Below the pieces are notes generated by a model. It was not told the DNA's origin. It saw only the letters and a list, made by a program, of their open reading frames with translations, and did no database searches. Below, in pieces: positions 43,922 through 54,097 of a DNA stretch of 64,000 nucleotides. Source of the DNA: F22 sp963668535 (lineage in GTDB: Bacteria; Bacteroidota; Bacteroidia; Bacteroidales; Bacteroidaceae); contig OY764867.1 of the NCBI GenBank assembly GCA_963668535.1, positions 372,001 to 436,000 on the forward strand, given 5' to 3'. Each line of letters begins with the position of its first letter. Positions within the stretch are counted from its first letter, which is position 1. A program made the translations under genes and the position numbers.

Positions 43922-45940
43922 TTAATGATTAAAGAATCCATTATCTTCTTGCTTGTCTGCTTTTTCCGATAGAGCGGAAGCCGCTCTTAACTCAATCGGC
44001 AACCAAACAGCCATATTTCCTTCGCCACGATGTGCCCAAGCATAATAAGGAATTAAAGTTAGTTTGACATCATCTATCTCCAACTTACCCGCTTTATTAT
44101 AGTTCAAGACTTGTGCACCTGTCGTTAACTGATTGATACCGTAAAGTAGATCGGGTCTTTGAACAAGTTTGAATTGAGGGTTTTGATTCAATATAATATG
44201 GTGTACATTGAAATCATTATCTGCCGATTCGGCACAATACACAATAGGTCCTCGCTCAATAGCCACTCGTCCACAATCGGCTTTCACTTTCTCGTTAGCT
44301 TGTACTACACGAGCTGACATATCGAAATGTACGTCCACAAAATCTCCTTTTTTCCACTGACGGTTCATTTTGAAATAACCGTTGGTCAACTCTGCTTGAA
44401 TCTCCTTACCATTCAATAATACCCGATAAGCGGGCTTAACTTGATCGGAATAAGAGTATAAATCACTCGGCAAGACCTTATTACGTACCCAGCCAGGAAT
44501 ACGGATATTCAAAGAAAAGGATTGATGGGATTTCACCAGCGTTAAGCGCGTATCTCCATTCCAAGGATAAGTCGTTTCTTGTTGCAAAATAATCTTTTTC
44601 TTATTTAGCTTCAATTCGACACGATTGGACATAAACAAATTGACATATACCTGCTTGTCCTTTACGGCATAAATATAGCCTGGAATAGACGGAATGAAAC
44701 GGCTGATATTGGATGGGCAACAAGCACACCCGAACCAAGGTTTCCGGCTATAATCACCCGTAGATGCCAAAGGGTTGGGATAAAAGAAGCTATTACCGTC
44801 GAGCGAAACACCCGAAATAAGTCCATTGTACAGCGTGCGTTCCAACACATCAAAATAACGCGCATCACCATGTAGTAAAAAAAGACGATAATTTAGATAC
44901 ACATTACCAATAGCTGCACAAGTTTCACAATAAGCCGATAGGTTAGGCAATTCATAATTATCCCCAAAGGCTTCCCCTTGGTGGCGTGCACCAATTCCTC
45001 CAGTAATATAGATTTTTTTTGATACAATATTGTTCCAGATCTTATCAATAGCTGCAATATAGGAACTATCACCAGTCATGGCCGCTACATCGGCCATACC
45101 CGAATACATATAGGCAGCACGTACGGCATGACCAACTGCTTCATCTTGCTCTACAACTGGCTTGTGCGCCTGACTATAAGCATCTTTACGAGCAGTCGTG
45201 CCACGTGCATCAAGGAAAAATTTGGCTTGGTCAAGATATTTTTTATCGCCTGTGATCGAATAAAGACGTACTAGTGCCATTTCAGCGATCTGGTGTCCAG
45301 GAACCAATCTTTTTTGATTCGGTTTATCGCCTATCGCACGACATACACAATCGGCATATTTAATAGCAATATCAAGAAAATTCCGTTTGCCCGTAGCTTG
45401 ATAATATGCTACTGCTCCTTCTATCATGTGTCCTAAATCATACAACTCATGACTAAGATTTTCGACAGCTACCCAACGCTTTTTTCCTGCCCAATTATGC
45501 GGATGTTTGGGATTCATGGTACGAGATGTGTACAGATAGCCATCGGGTTCTTGTGCTGCACCCACAATGACCAATACACTATCAATATAATGTTCCAATT
45601 TTTTATTGGGATACGTTTGAAGGGAATAAGCAGCACCTTCAATGGTTTTATACACATCCGTGTCATCAAAAGGGTAACCAGCGACCTTATAATCATCACT
45701 TGGATGAGCCGCTTTCACAAAATTCTCATAGCGACCAGTCTCTTCGCATTTGCTGAAAGCCAACGGTATGGTCACTTCACGACTTGACCGCAGACGTTCT
45801 CCCCAAAAATCATCCGTAAGTTTGACAGATGTAAAAGGAACAGGGTCGATAGGATAGCCTGAATGAATAGGTGCTTTTTGCTGCGCCACAACATGTCCTG
45901 CTACCATTGCTACAAGAAGCGTTATTAAATATCTTTTCAT
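43922..45940 (-). CDS. GH127 beta-L-arabinofuranosidase
   Basis: 672 aa, exported (AMVAGHVVAQ). (alpha/alpha)6 barrel with the zinc-cysteine site of HypBA1-type enzymes: YCETC (E339, C341) and GCACCPSN (C407, C408). By analogy with HypBA1, C407 is the nucleophile. LVPGHQIAEMALVRLY and GGIGARHQGEAFGDNYELPN are further family marks. It releases beta-L-arabinofuranose, the linkage of hydroxyproline-linked arabino-oligosaccharides in plant extensins and some pectic or AGP side chains. It lies between the two GH51 genes (26 bp after the N-extended one), so arabinose removal is likely co-regulated. Confidence 0.94.
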   Translation of the reverse strand: MKRYLITLLVAMVAGHVVAQQKAPIHSGYPIDPVPFTSVKLTDDFWGERLRSSREVTIPLAFSKCEETGRYENFVKAAHPSDDYKVAGYPFDDTDVYKTIEGAAYSLQTYPNKKLEHYIDSVLVIVGAAQEPDGYLYTSRTMNPKHPHNWAGKKRWVAVENLSHELYDLGHMIEGAVAYYQATGKRNFLDIAIKYADCVCRAIGDKPNQKRLVPGHQIAEMALVRLYSITGDKKYLDQAKFFLDARGTTARKDAYSQAHKPVVEQDEAVGHAVRAAYMYSGMADVAAMTGDSSYIAAIDKIWNNIVSKKIYITGGIGARHQGEAFGDNYELPNLSAYCETCAAIGNVYLNYRLFLLHGDARYFDVLERTLYNGLISGVSLDGNSFFYPNPLASTGDYSRKPWFGCACCPSNISRFIPSIPGYIYAVKDKQVYVNLFMSNRVELKLNKKKIILQQETTYPWNGDTRLTLVKSHQSFSLNIRIPGWVRNKVLPSDLYSYSDQVKPAYRVLLNGKEIQAELTNGYFKMNRQWKKGDFVDVHFDMSARVVQANEKVKADCGRVAIERGPIVYCAESADNDFNVHHIILNQNPQFKLVQRPDLLYGINQLTTGAQVLNYNKAGKLEIDDVKLTLIPYYAWAHRGEGNMAVWLPIELRAASALSEKADKQEDNGFFNH

Positions 45941-45966
45941 CTGTTTGTATGTATAGCGATTTTGTA

Positions 45967-48471
45967 TTATTTCTTTTTATCAATCTTCCCATGAACACGT
46001 ATGACTGTAAATGAATAAGCAGGCATCGAATACGAAAAATCCGTTCCTTTTAATTCAAAATCGGTATAAACTGGTTTCAGGTCTTGATCGGTAGGATCAG
46101 ACGTTAAAAGGATTTTTGATGCTGTCGAATTTTCTAATGCAAAATGATCCATTTTAATCTGAGTATTGACTTCTACTGGAAGCATATTGACCAATTTCAA
46201 GATATAATCACCTGTATTTCCATCGTGTACAACAGACACACCGATACGCTTCTTCACGGCATCACGCTTATTGTCCAAACTGACCACAGACGGCACATAC
46301 TCTGTTCCAGCATTTTGTCCATACATTTGCTGCGTATAATACCCCACAGTTGGTTTCACCTCGGTATTATTAAAATAAATCAAATCAGGATTCCACTGCG
46401 TATGCCCCTCTTTGGCCAATAAAGGCGCATAAGAAGCCATAGATACAATATCGCCATTTCGTTCTACTGAAGTCAGATAAAGGGCTTCTGCCAAAGCGGT
46501 TTCTAGATTATTGGGACGACCAGGCAAGTGGGCAGCATATTCTCCCAAATAGACTTTCGGTTTACTGCGATCATAATGGTCGTAAAAATCTTGATTGTGA
46601 ATAAACCAACCTGGGGGAACATAATAATGCTCATCGACGATCGGTACATTTAATTGGGAAGCCAAATCCCATCCTTCATCATAATCGCTGCCTTCGTAAA
46701 AAGGTCCAGTCGTGCCGATGACAGTAATTTCAGGATGCTTTTCTTTAATGGCATTGAATATCATTGTGAAACGTTCCTTAAAGATATCTGTAATCATATC
46801 TTCATTGCCAATGCCAATAAATTTTAAGTTGAATGGTTTGGGGTGCCCTGCTTCCGCACGTTTTCGTCCCCACACAGTTTTCCGAGCATCACCATTGGCA
46901 TATTCAATCAAGTCAAGTACATCCTGGATGTATTTGTTCATCTGTTCCATCGGAATACCGCCCTGCTGACCATAGCGCTCCACTTCATTTTTAGCACCAT
47001 GCGAACAAGTACCTGAATTTTGGCAAGGTACGCCAGCAGCCAATACGGGTACTGGTGCAGCTCCTATGTCTTCGCAAAACTGAAAATACTCGAAATAACC
47101 CAGTCCGCGTGTTTGATGATACCCCCAAAGATTGCGCAATGATTTACGTGCTTCCAATGCTCCGATAGATCCTTTCCAATCGTACATATTGTCAATACCA
47201 TCTCCATGAGCTACACAACCACCAGGGAAACGAACAAAACGAGGTTTTAAATCGGCCAGTGTCTGCGCCAAATCGGCACGTAACCCATTCTTGTGTCCTT
47301 TAAAAGTCTTTTGTGGGAAGAGAGAAATCATGTCCAATTCGTATCTACCCTTTTCTTGTGGAATAATAGCCAATACAGCAGAAGTAGCATCCTGCTTTAC
47401 ACTAAGAATAGCTTTCTGTTTATTCCATTTTTTCCTTGTTGCATGTATAGTGGTTTGTGCAAGTGCTGTTCCTTTTTCATCTAGTAATTTCACTAGTACT
47501 TTGCCACCTTTGCTGCCTTCTGTCACACGAACAAATGTTGAGAAGTCGTATTTGTCTCCTTTTTTCAAAGCAATTCCATCGAAGCCTTTATTGCACAAAG
47601 CAACTCCTGGTTGAAGTACATTAAACACGGCATAATGAGGGTTATTGGCATGGATGGGATGACTGATTGCGATATCTAGTGTCCCCCCCTTTCCACTTGT
47701 GTACCAAGCATAGGTACTGTTCCATTTTTTAGGCGAACCATCTTTCAAGGAGTATTCAAAATCGCGGTTTTGTATCAATTCGGCATAAAGACCACCATCA
47801 GCTGCGTAGTTTATATCCTCAAAGAAAATTCCAATTAGATGGTCACTAATTGATTTGCTTTGGGCAGCATCGACCTGCATAACGGCATCTACCGCTTGCA
47901 ATCCAGCAAAGCGAGTACTGTCCTGCTCGGTACGTTCGTCATTCTGCATCTGACAAAATTTTTGATGATCGACATAGCGTATCAACTGTTCGACTGTTGC
48001 AAACGGAACGCGTTGTACCCAGCCCTTTTCTTCTATCCCGTTCAAAACAATAGTTTTCTCAGAAGTAGGATGTACATTTTGAGGTATATATTTTAAACTA
48101 TCGACTGGGGTAAAATAATGCTGCGGACTCCATTTCAACAAATCGGGGGAACTGGCGTGAGCCAAGACTTTACCATTCTGAGTGGCTGTCCAAAGGCAAT
48201 GCCACTCTCCATCAGCCTGACTTTGCATTAAGTGAGGACGAAACATTTTTTTCTGCCACCCCCATGGTCCGAAGTCACATCGTACATAATTATATCTATC
48301 GGCAATGGAAAACCACTCATTGGCATCCGTACTCCAAGCAAACATAAGTCCACTTCGTCCATTAGCATCGGCATAAGAAAAAAGAAAAACTGAATCAGGT
48401 TGGTTCGCCCATAAGGAAATGGGTAACAATAACAAAAAATATATACTTAATTGTTTTAATAAGCTATTCAT
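45967..48471 (-). CDS. GH51 alpha-L-arabinofuranosidase with extra N-terminal domain
   Basis: 834 aa, signal peptide (LLLPISLWANQ). The first ~180 mature residues (FLFSYADANGRSGLMFAWST, GPWGWQKKMFRPHLMQSQ, ASSPDLLKWSPQHYF) look like blades of a GH43-like beta-propeller without a full catalytic triad. They are followed by a complete GH51 unit (SDHLIGIFFEDINYAADGG onward). Acid/base E557 is in FIGIGNEDMI and nucleophile E644 in VYLGEYAAH. It resembles other Bacteroidota GH51 proteins with an N-terminal propeller-like extension. The extension may aid binding; that is inference. Confidence 0.92.
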   Translation of the reverse strand: MNSLLKQLSIYFLLLLPISLWANQPDSVFLFSYADANGRSGLMFAWSTDANEWFSIADRYNYVRCDFGPWGWQKKMFRPHLMQSQADGEWHCLWTATQNGKVLAHASSPDLLKWSPQHYFTPVDSLKYIPQNVHPTSEKTIVLNGIEEKGWVQRVPFATVEQLIRYVDHQKFCQMQNDERTEQDSTRFAGLQAVDAVMQVDAAQSKSISDHLIGIFFEDINYAADGGLYAELIQNRDFEYSLKDGSPKKWNSTYAWYTSGKGGTLDIAISHPIHANNPHYAVFNVLQPGVALCNKGFDGIALKKGDKYDFSTFVRVTEGSKGGKVLVKLLDEKGTALAQTTIHATRKKWNKQKAILSVKQDATSAVLAIIPQEKGRYELDMISLFPQKTFKGHKNGLRADLAQTLADLKPRFVRFPGGCVAHGDGIDNMYDWKGSIGALEARKSLRNLWGYHQTRGLGYFEYFQFCEDIGAAPVPVLAAGVPCQNSGTCSHGAKNEVERYGQQGGIPMEQMNKYIQDVLDLIEYANGDARKTVWGRKRAEAGHPKPFNLKFIGIGNEDMITDIFKERFTMIFNAIKEKHPEITVIGTTGPFYEGSDYDEGWDLASQLNVPIVDEHYYVPPGWFIHNQDFYDHYDRSKPKVYLGEYAAHLPGRPNNLETALAEALYLTSVERNGDIVSMASYAPLLAKEGHTQWNPDLIYFNNTEVKPTVGYYTQQMYGQNAGTEYVPSVVSLDNKRDAVKKRIGVSVVHDGNTGDYILKLVNMLPVEVNTQIKMDHFALENSTASKILLTSDPTDQDLKPVYTDFELKGTDFSYSMPAYSFTVIRVHGKIDKKK

Positions 48472-48528
48472 AGACAGTTCGTTTTAAATCATATCAAATC
48501 AATTGAACAAAAGATTATACAGACTATA

Positions 48529-50451
48529 TTAAGATACAGGATGTACTGGCTTAATCGTACCATCTTCATTAAATTCCATTTGGTCAATACATACTTCACG
48601 ATGAATGCCTGGATGGTCTTTGAGATAGTTCTTATTAATGCGATGGTACACTATGACCCACTTATCTGTATCAGGAATATGCAACACAGCATTGTGCCCT
48701 GTACCATATATTTCTTTTTCAGGATTCTGAATTAAAACAACTGGATTTTTGGCCACTTGAATGGGTCCAAGTGGAGATTTGGATGTACCGTAAGCCACAT
48801 GATAGTTGGCCGAACCAGTATCATCTACCGACCACATGAAATAATAAAGTCCCTTACGGTAAAACACATAAGGAGCTTCTCGATAGGCATAATCCTGCAA
48901 AGTTCCTCCTTCTGGAGTCATCACAGTAATGCTTTTTTCATTAATCGAAGTCATATCTTGATTCAATTCCGCTCCTGCCATATAGCCATTGCCCCAAAAT
49001 AAGTAGGATTTTCCTGAAACAGGGTCGGTAAAAACATCCACATCAATCTGTTGTCCACCGCCAACAGGAGATTTTGACACGATAGAATGCCCCAAATCTG
49101 TAAATGGACCGATAGGCGAGTCAGCAATCGCCACACCTATTTGCTTCCCTTCGCCATGTACAGGATTCCCACTGTAATAAAGGAAATATGTATACTTGCC
49201 TTGTATGAGTTTTTCTTCAATGCAGGGAGCCCACGCATTGCCATTTGCCCAAGAGACCTGCTCCGATTTCAAATCTAAGATGACGCCTTCATCCTTCCAG
49301 TTATGTAAATCGGACGAAGAAAAGACGCTGAAGCTCCATCCACCCCAGCCTTTATGTCCGTCTGTGGTCGAATACATATAGTATTTTCCTGTTTGCTTAG
49401 AATATAAGATTTCAGGGTCGGCATGGAAGCCCGATAATACTGGATTGGCAGACAACTTGTCCGACTCGGCTGGCTTGCCCCATTTCTCTGTAATTCGATT
49501 CAATTCAGCACGGGTGATAGACATAACCGTACCATGACGTGGATGAAAATTCATCTTCACCTCTTTATCTATGGTTTTAAAATTTTTCAGGTCAGTGCTT
49601 TCTGTAAATTGATATTTTCCTTTGTTATACACATCGTACATCAAAATATACTTGTTTTGATTGGTTAGCTTGAACACACAACTGCCTTCAACAGATTCTT
49701 TGGTCTGTTGCTTGTAATCACTAGATTCTGTCCATTGCCCTGAAGTCAACTGAGTGGTTGTAGCAACCTTTATCCCATTGCCATGTCCTTCTGTTTTGTA
49801 AAACAAATAATACGTACCATCTTTACAAATGATATCTCCATCAATACATGATTTTTTATCTTGAGGAACAAAAAGTTCTTTAGGTTCCCCTTCTAAATTA
49901 GTGAAATCCTTATTGGCATAAGCATAATAAATAATATCTGGTCCATCTCCATGTTTCATAGACCAATACACCATATACTTACCGTTTGTCGGATCAAAGA
50001 TGACTTGTGGTGCCCATACTCGCTTTAAATCTTCTTGGTTTTTATACCGTTGTTGAATATTGACCACAGCATGTGACCAATGTACCAAATCGGTTGATTT
50101 GAGCAATACCATAGCTCGATTGGAATCCCATCCATTGGCCGATACCATATCTGTAGCCACCATATAGAATGTTTTGCCATCTTCACATCTAAGGATATAT
50201 GGGTCGCGTACTCCACCTGTCGAACTAATTACTTTGGAATCAATAACTGGTTTGTTATTATTCAAAGCTTGATAAGTGTACCCATCCGAACTGATGGCAT
50301 AGCATATAGCCTCTTCACTGATGTCATTGCCAGTGAAGTAGACAAACAAATACCCCCCATCATCATGAGAAGAGGTACAGGATGTGATTAGAGCAACCAA
50401 GGCCAACAAGCCCACGCGCATTATTCGTTTTTTCAATTGTATTAAATTCAT
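48529..50451 (-). CDS. Double GH43 glycoside hydrolase lipoprotein
   Basis: 640 aa. Lipobox ALITSCTSS. Two five-bladed GH43 propellers in series. First (about residues 30-315): base Asp in GGVRDPYILRC, acid Glu in KESVEGSCVFKL. Second (about 335-635): base Asp in SGFHADPEILYS, the middle Asp in QQIDVDVFTDP and acid Glu in AYREAPYVFYRKGLYYFMWS. Both appear catalytically complete, so one protein could act on two linkages. Specificity (arabinofuranosidase, xylosidase or galactosidase) is not readable. Surface exposure is likely from the lipid anchor. Confidence 0.92.
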   Translation of the reverse strand: MNLIQLKKRIMRVGLLALVALITSCTSSHDDGGYLFVYFTGNDISEEAICYAISSDGYTYQALNNNKPVIDSKVISSTGGVRDPYILRCEDGKTFYMVATDMVSANGWDSNRAMVLLKSTDLVHWSHAVVNIQQRYKNQEDLKRVWAPQVIFDPTNGKYMVYWSMKHGDGPDIIYYAYANKDFTNLEGEPKELFVPQDKKSCIDGDIICKDGTYYLFYKTEGHGNGIKVATTTQLTSGQWTESSDYKQQTKESVEGSCVFKLTNQNKYILMYDVYNKGKYQFTESTDLKNFKTIDKEVKMNFHPRHGTVMSITRAELNRITEKWGKPAESDKLSANPVLSGFHADPEILYSKQTGKYYMYSTTDGHKGWGGWSFSVFSSSDLHNWKDEGVILDLKSEQVSWANGNAWAPCIEEKLIQGKYTYFLYYSGNPVHGEGKQIGVAIADSPIGPFTDLGHSIVSKSPVGGGQQIDVDVFTDPVSGKSYLFWGNGYMAGAELNQDMTSINEKSITVMTPEGGTLQDYAYREAPYVFYRKGLYYFMWSVDDTGSANYHVAYGTSKSPLGPIQVAKNPVVLIQNPEKEIYGTGHNAVLHIPDTDKWVIVYHRINKNYLKDHPGIHREVCIDQMEFNEDGTIKPVHPVS

Positions 50452-50493
50452 GGTATTATTTTGTTATATAAGATTATCTGTCAATAATAGTAT

Positions 50494-52899
50494 TTACTTA
50501 TAGCTGAAAGGATCTGCCTTAACGTATATCTTGTAGTCTTTGATGCCTCCTGGCACTGTACTCTCCATACGAGGAAGATACTGTACAGCACTCACAGTGT
50601 GTACGGCTCCTAGGTCAATAACCACCGAATGGGGATATTGCTTACCCTTTTCGGTACTCCAGTAAGTCGATTCTTGTAAGTCAAAGCTTTTGTCGGCCGA
50701 TCTATTGACATGAGCCACATTTTCACTATCTGCATAGGTAACAACCCAAGGTTCACGAGATAAGCGTTCTCCATTTTTATCCAACACATACATCTCAGCC
50801 ACACATGCCAGTTCCTTGCCATCTTGAGCATTCAAAGCTTCAAGACAAATGTAACGTCCTGTATAAGGCTTGTCGAAGGTCACTTCTTGCCATCCATTAC
50901 CTGGTTTGAACTGTCCTGATACAACAGGCTTTTCAACTGACAGATTAAGCGTTTGTCCTTCTTTACGATGAGTAAGAGGTTTCTGTACCAATAATTGATC
51001 AAGCAATGGCTTTTTCAGCCCTTCACATTTGGCTTCTTTAGGACCGATGACATCAAAAACGATAATTTCGTTTTTGCCTTTCTTCAACCAACAGCCAGGC
51101 ATATACAACGTTTGTTGAGGACCGATTTCCCAAATTCGTCCCATGGCATGTCCATTTACATACACCAAACCTTTACCCCAAGTTTCAAAATTCAGGAAAG
51201 TATCACTCGGCTTTTTCACGTAAAATGTACCACGATAACATCCAGGAATACGTTGCCCTTTGTTGTCTGTCAACGACTGGATAGGTGTAAACTTCATGTG
51301 ATTATAAAAGGCATAAGTATCTTCAATATTAAAGACCTCCCAATTTTTTAGATCACAAACAAAAGGACGGTGATCAACTTGGATAATCAGCTCGACCTTT
51401 TTGGTAATTCCCTTAAAGTCTTTGATAGCGCGACCAAAATTGATACGTCCCATCGCTTCAACCAAGATATCAAGTTGCGCGCCTTTGGCGGTCACTGGCA
51501 AAGTCAATTGCTTTTCACCGTTTCTACGATCTAACTTACCAATAAATTGACCATCCACAAATACTTGGGCATAATCATGCACATCATGTATCGTTAATAA
51601 AGAAGGTGTTGTCAATTGAGGTAAAGTCGTGCGATATAGAATACTACCAAACCCTTGATTGTATTCCTCCATAGTACGAATGTTTTCGTCCTTTTTGGCT
51701 TTTGGAAGATTGCTAAACAAAGGAGCAACTTCAGTAAGTTGGAATGCTGGGATATGAATAGGCTTGATGAGCTTTGGTACCCTAGGTAACTTTTTACCAT
51801 CCGTGTATTTCGCCAAAGTCTTACGAAGCATCCAATATTTAGGAGTCGTTTGACCAGATTCACTGATAGGAGCATCGTAATCATATGAAGTCACATCGGG
51901 AGCAAAGCCTGGAGAATTGGCACCAGCCCAATGTCCCCAATTGGTTCCTCCGTGTGTCATATACAAACTAAAGGAAATATGTTTAGAAAGCATTTCGTCA
52001 ATTCCTTCAATCATATCGTCGGCTGGACGAGTTTCGTGGTTCCCTCCCCATTTGTCAAACCATCCACTCCAAAACTCACTACACATCAATGGAGTATCTG
52101 GACGCAATTGCTTCAGCTTGGCAAATTGTTGGTCAATGTTGGCACCAGTACCAAAATTCATAGTCCACAATAAATCGTCCAATCCATTATGTGTAAAGTT
52201 AGACGACCAATCGCATTGGAACAAAGTAACCTTTCCAAAGTACTTGCGTACAATATCTCGTATTTGAGAAATATAGGTCTTATTTTGACCATAAGAACCA
52301 TATTCATTCTCAACTTGGACCATAATAATAGGGCCACCTTTGTCAACGGTCAAGTCGGCCACTTGCTCAGCTACCGCCTTTTGGAAAGTATCTACTCGTT
52401 GAATAAAATACGGATCAGAGTCACGTAGTCGGATATCTTTCTTCTTAAGCAACCACCATGGCAATCCACCCATTTCCCACTCTGCACACACATAGGGACC
52501 AGGACGAAGAATGACATACATGCCATTGGCCTGACAAAGACGACAGAACTCAGCTAAATCATTTTGACCAGTAAAATCAAATTGACCTGGTTGCGATTCA
52601 TGAGCATTCCAAAAGACATATAAACAAACGGTATTCATCCCCAAAGCTTTACACAACTTGATACGCTGATCCCAATATGGTTTGGGGATACGTGGATAAT
52701 GCAACTCAGCTGCTTTGATAACAAAAGGTTGACCATTCAACAAAAAGGTTTGTTTCCCAATTGCAAATTGATCATGCTTATTTGTTTGGGCTACACTTGT
52801 TAAAGAGCTCAATAACAGAAGGGATAAAACGAAGGTTTTAACCACATGCCAAGATGCGATTCTTTTTAGACATTCCACTTGTTTGTTTACTAATACCAT
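50494..52899 (-). CDS. GH35 beta-galactosidase with C-terminal discoidin-like domain
   Basis: 801 aa. An N-terminal extension precedes the hydrophobic signal (VVKTFVLSLLLLSSLTSVAQ), so the true start may be internal. The barrel is clear: FVIKAAELHYPRIPKPYW, NTVCLYVFWNAHE, ILRPGPYVCAEWEMGGLPWW, acid/base E199 in MVQVENEYGSYG and nucleophile E275 in LMCSEFWSGW. Beta-sandwich domains follow, and the last ~130 residues (FDKPYTGRYICLEALNAQDG) look like an F5/8 type C module. It removes terminal beta-galactose from galactan or arabinogalactan fragments. A separate promoter lies upstream. Confidence 0.94.
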   Translation of the reverse strand: MVLVNKQVECLKRIASWHVVKTFVLSLLLLSSLTSVAQTNKHDQFAIGKQTFLLNGQPFVIKAAELHYPRIPKPYWDQRIKLCKALGMNTVCLYVFWNAHESQPGQFDFTGQNDLAEFCRLCQANGMYVILRPGPYVCAEWEMGGLPWWLLKKKDIRLRDSDPYFIQRVDTFQKAVAEQVADLTVDKGGPIIMVQVENEYGSYGQNKTYISQIRDIVRKYFGKVTLFQCDWSSNFTHNGLDDLLWTMNFGTGANIDQQFAKLKQLRPDTPLMCSEFWSGWFDKWGGNHETRPADDMIEGIDEMLSKHISFSLYMTHGGTNWGHWAGANSPGFAPDVTSYDYDAPISESGQTTPKYWMLRKTLAKYTDGKKLPRVPKLIKPIHIPAFQLTEVAPLFSNLPKAKKDENIRTMEEYNQGFGSILYRTTLPQLTTPSLLTIHDVHDYAQVFVDGQFIGKLDRRNGEKQLTLPVTAKGAQLDILVEAMGRINFGRAIKDFKGITKKVELIIQVDHRPFVCDLKNWEVFNIEDTYAFYNHMKFTPIQSLTDNKGQRIPGCYRGTFYVKKPSDTFLNFETWGKGLVYVNGHAMGRIWEIGPQQTLYMPGCWLKKGKNEIIVFDVIGPKEAKCEGLKKPLLDQLLVQKPLTHRKEGQTLNLSVEKPVVSGQFKPGNGWQEVTFDKPYTGRYICLEALNAQDGKELACVAEMYVLDKNGERLSREPWVVTYADSENVAHVNRSADKSFDLQESTYWSTEKGKQYPHSVVIDLGAVHTVSAVQYLPRMESTVPGGIKDYKIYVKADPFSYK

Positions 52900-52954
52900 A
52901 CTATTTTCTATAAATATTAATTACTGACTTTGCATGCTTATCAATGCTTTGACA

Positions 52955-52962
52955 AATGTACA
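52955..52962 (-). promoter_or_regulatory. Promoter -7 element of the GH35 gene
   Basis: Minus-strand TACATTTG (TAnnTTTG), about 55 bases before the ATG at 52899. Confidence 0.5.
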
Positions 52963-53007
52963 TATAAAAATCCCGCCACATAAGTATATTTCTATCAAAA
53001 ACACAGT

Positions 53008-53033
53008 AGAAATCGTTCATATGAACGATTTCT
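53008..53033 (-). terminator. Perfect 26-bp palindrome between GH43 and GH35
   Basis: AGAAATCGTTCAT / ATGAACGATTTCT, fully complementary. It lies 32 bases after the GH43 stop. On the minus strand TACTGTGTTTTTG follows. It could terminate or attenuate the susC-led transcript, or be a protein-binding operator for the GH35 promoter just downstream. Confidence 0.6.
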
Positions 53034-53065
53034 CGTGCAAAAAGAATAATTAAAATGGCCTTACA

Positions 53066-54070
53066 TTATTGAGCAGGAGTGTATAATCGACCAACTTTCA
53101 ATGAGTCACCCGATAAATCCACTTCAAATAAATGAGGAACACGTATGTACTTACCTTGTACAACTTTATGACTATGTACCGACATCAACCACTTTCCTTC
53201 GAAAGTCTTAAAGAGCATACCATGACCATAATTGGGAGGAGTAATCGGTTGCTTAGCTTGTACCCACGGACCATCCAATGTGCCACTTTCTGAATACGCT
53301 ACCCCTTGTGTATAATCACCAAAGACCCAACTTGTCCATATCATTCCCAAGCGACCTGTTTTTGTTCTAAACAACCAAGGACCATCTGTCACTCGATTAG
53401 GTAAGATCTTATCTCCCATTTTCTCTCTACTCCATGGAGAATCACTAGCACGGAATAGAATTTTTCCTTCACCGATAGTACCGCTAAGATCAGGTTTCAT
53501 CTCAATCTTTTCAACCGTACCATTCATATTCTGTATCCACTCATTGCAATACACCATATAAGGTTTACCATCTCGATCGACCCAGAACGTAGCATCTAGC
53601 GTAGCCTTGTTGGCAGGTAGATACGTCGCATCACCCGCCAAATGGTATGGTCCTTCTGGAGAATCACTTACCAATACATGACTAGCTCGACGTGGCACAG
53701 CATAACCATTAATTGTGTCAATAGTAAGCGCATGATTGGTGAATGTAGCAAAATAATAATATGTACCTTTATAGTGATGTAGTTCAGCTGCCCATATTTC
53801 AGGATGAGAGCCCATCCATGAGTTGCTATCTATTTGGACCACATCATAAGGGCCAGTCCAAAATCGTAAGTCCTTACTTTTCCATAACTTACCTTGGGTA
53901 CCAGTCATGTAATACATTTTTGTATTCTGATCAGCTAAGATGCAAGGATCGCTGAGCATGATAGAATCCAATGGGACACCCTTTTCTTGTTTTTCCGTAC
54001 AGCTATAGCTAAATGGAATGAATAAAACCGCAGCCCAAAACGAACAGATAAGATATACAGCATGTTTCAT
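53066..54070 (-). CDS. GH43 family glycoside hydrolase
   Basis: 334 aa, signal and lipobox-like FSYSCTEK. Single five-bladed propeller. Base Asp D41 is in MLSDPCILAD, and the transition-state Asp is in ATLDATFWVDRDG. At the general-acid position the sequence reads RVTDGPWLFRTKTGRLGMIW, with Asp where many GH43 enzymes have Glu (EGP). TDGP is, as I recall, also seen in other Bacteroidota GH43 proteins. Substrate not assignable; arabinose or galactose is suggested by the neighbours. It starts 27 bp after the next GH43 gene. Confidence 0.88.
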   Translation of the reverse strand: MKHAVYLICSFWAAVLFIPFSYSCTEKQEKGVPLDSIMLSDPCILADQNTKMYYMTGTQGKLWKSKDLRFWTGPYDVVQIDSNSWMGSHPEIWAAELHHYKGTYYYFATFTNHALTIDTINGYAVPRRASHVLVSDSPEGPYHLAGDATYLPANKATLDATFWVDRDGKPYMVYCNEWIQNMNGTVEKIEMKPDLSGTIGEGKILFRASDSPWSREKMGDKILPNRVTDGPWLFRTKTGRLGMIWTSWVFGDYTQGVAYSESGTLDGPWVQAKQPITPPNYGHGMLFKTFEGKWLMSVHSHKVVQGKYIRVPHLFEVDLSGDSLKVGRLYTPAQ

Positions 54071-54097
54071 AGTATTTCAAATTTAATTAGTGTGTTA

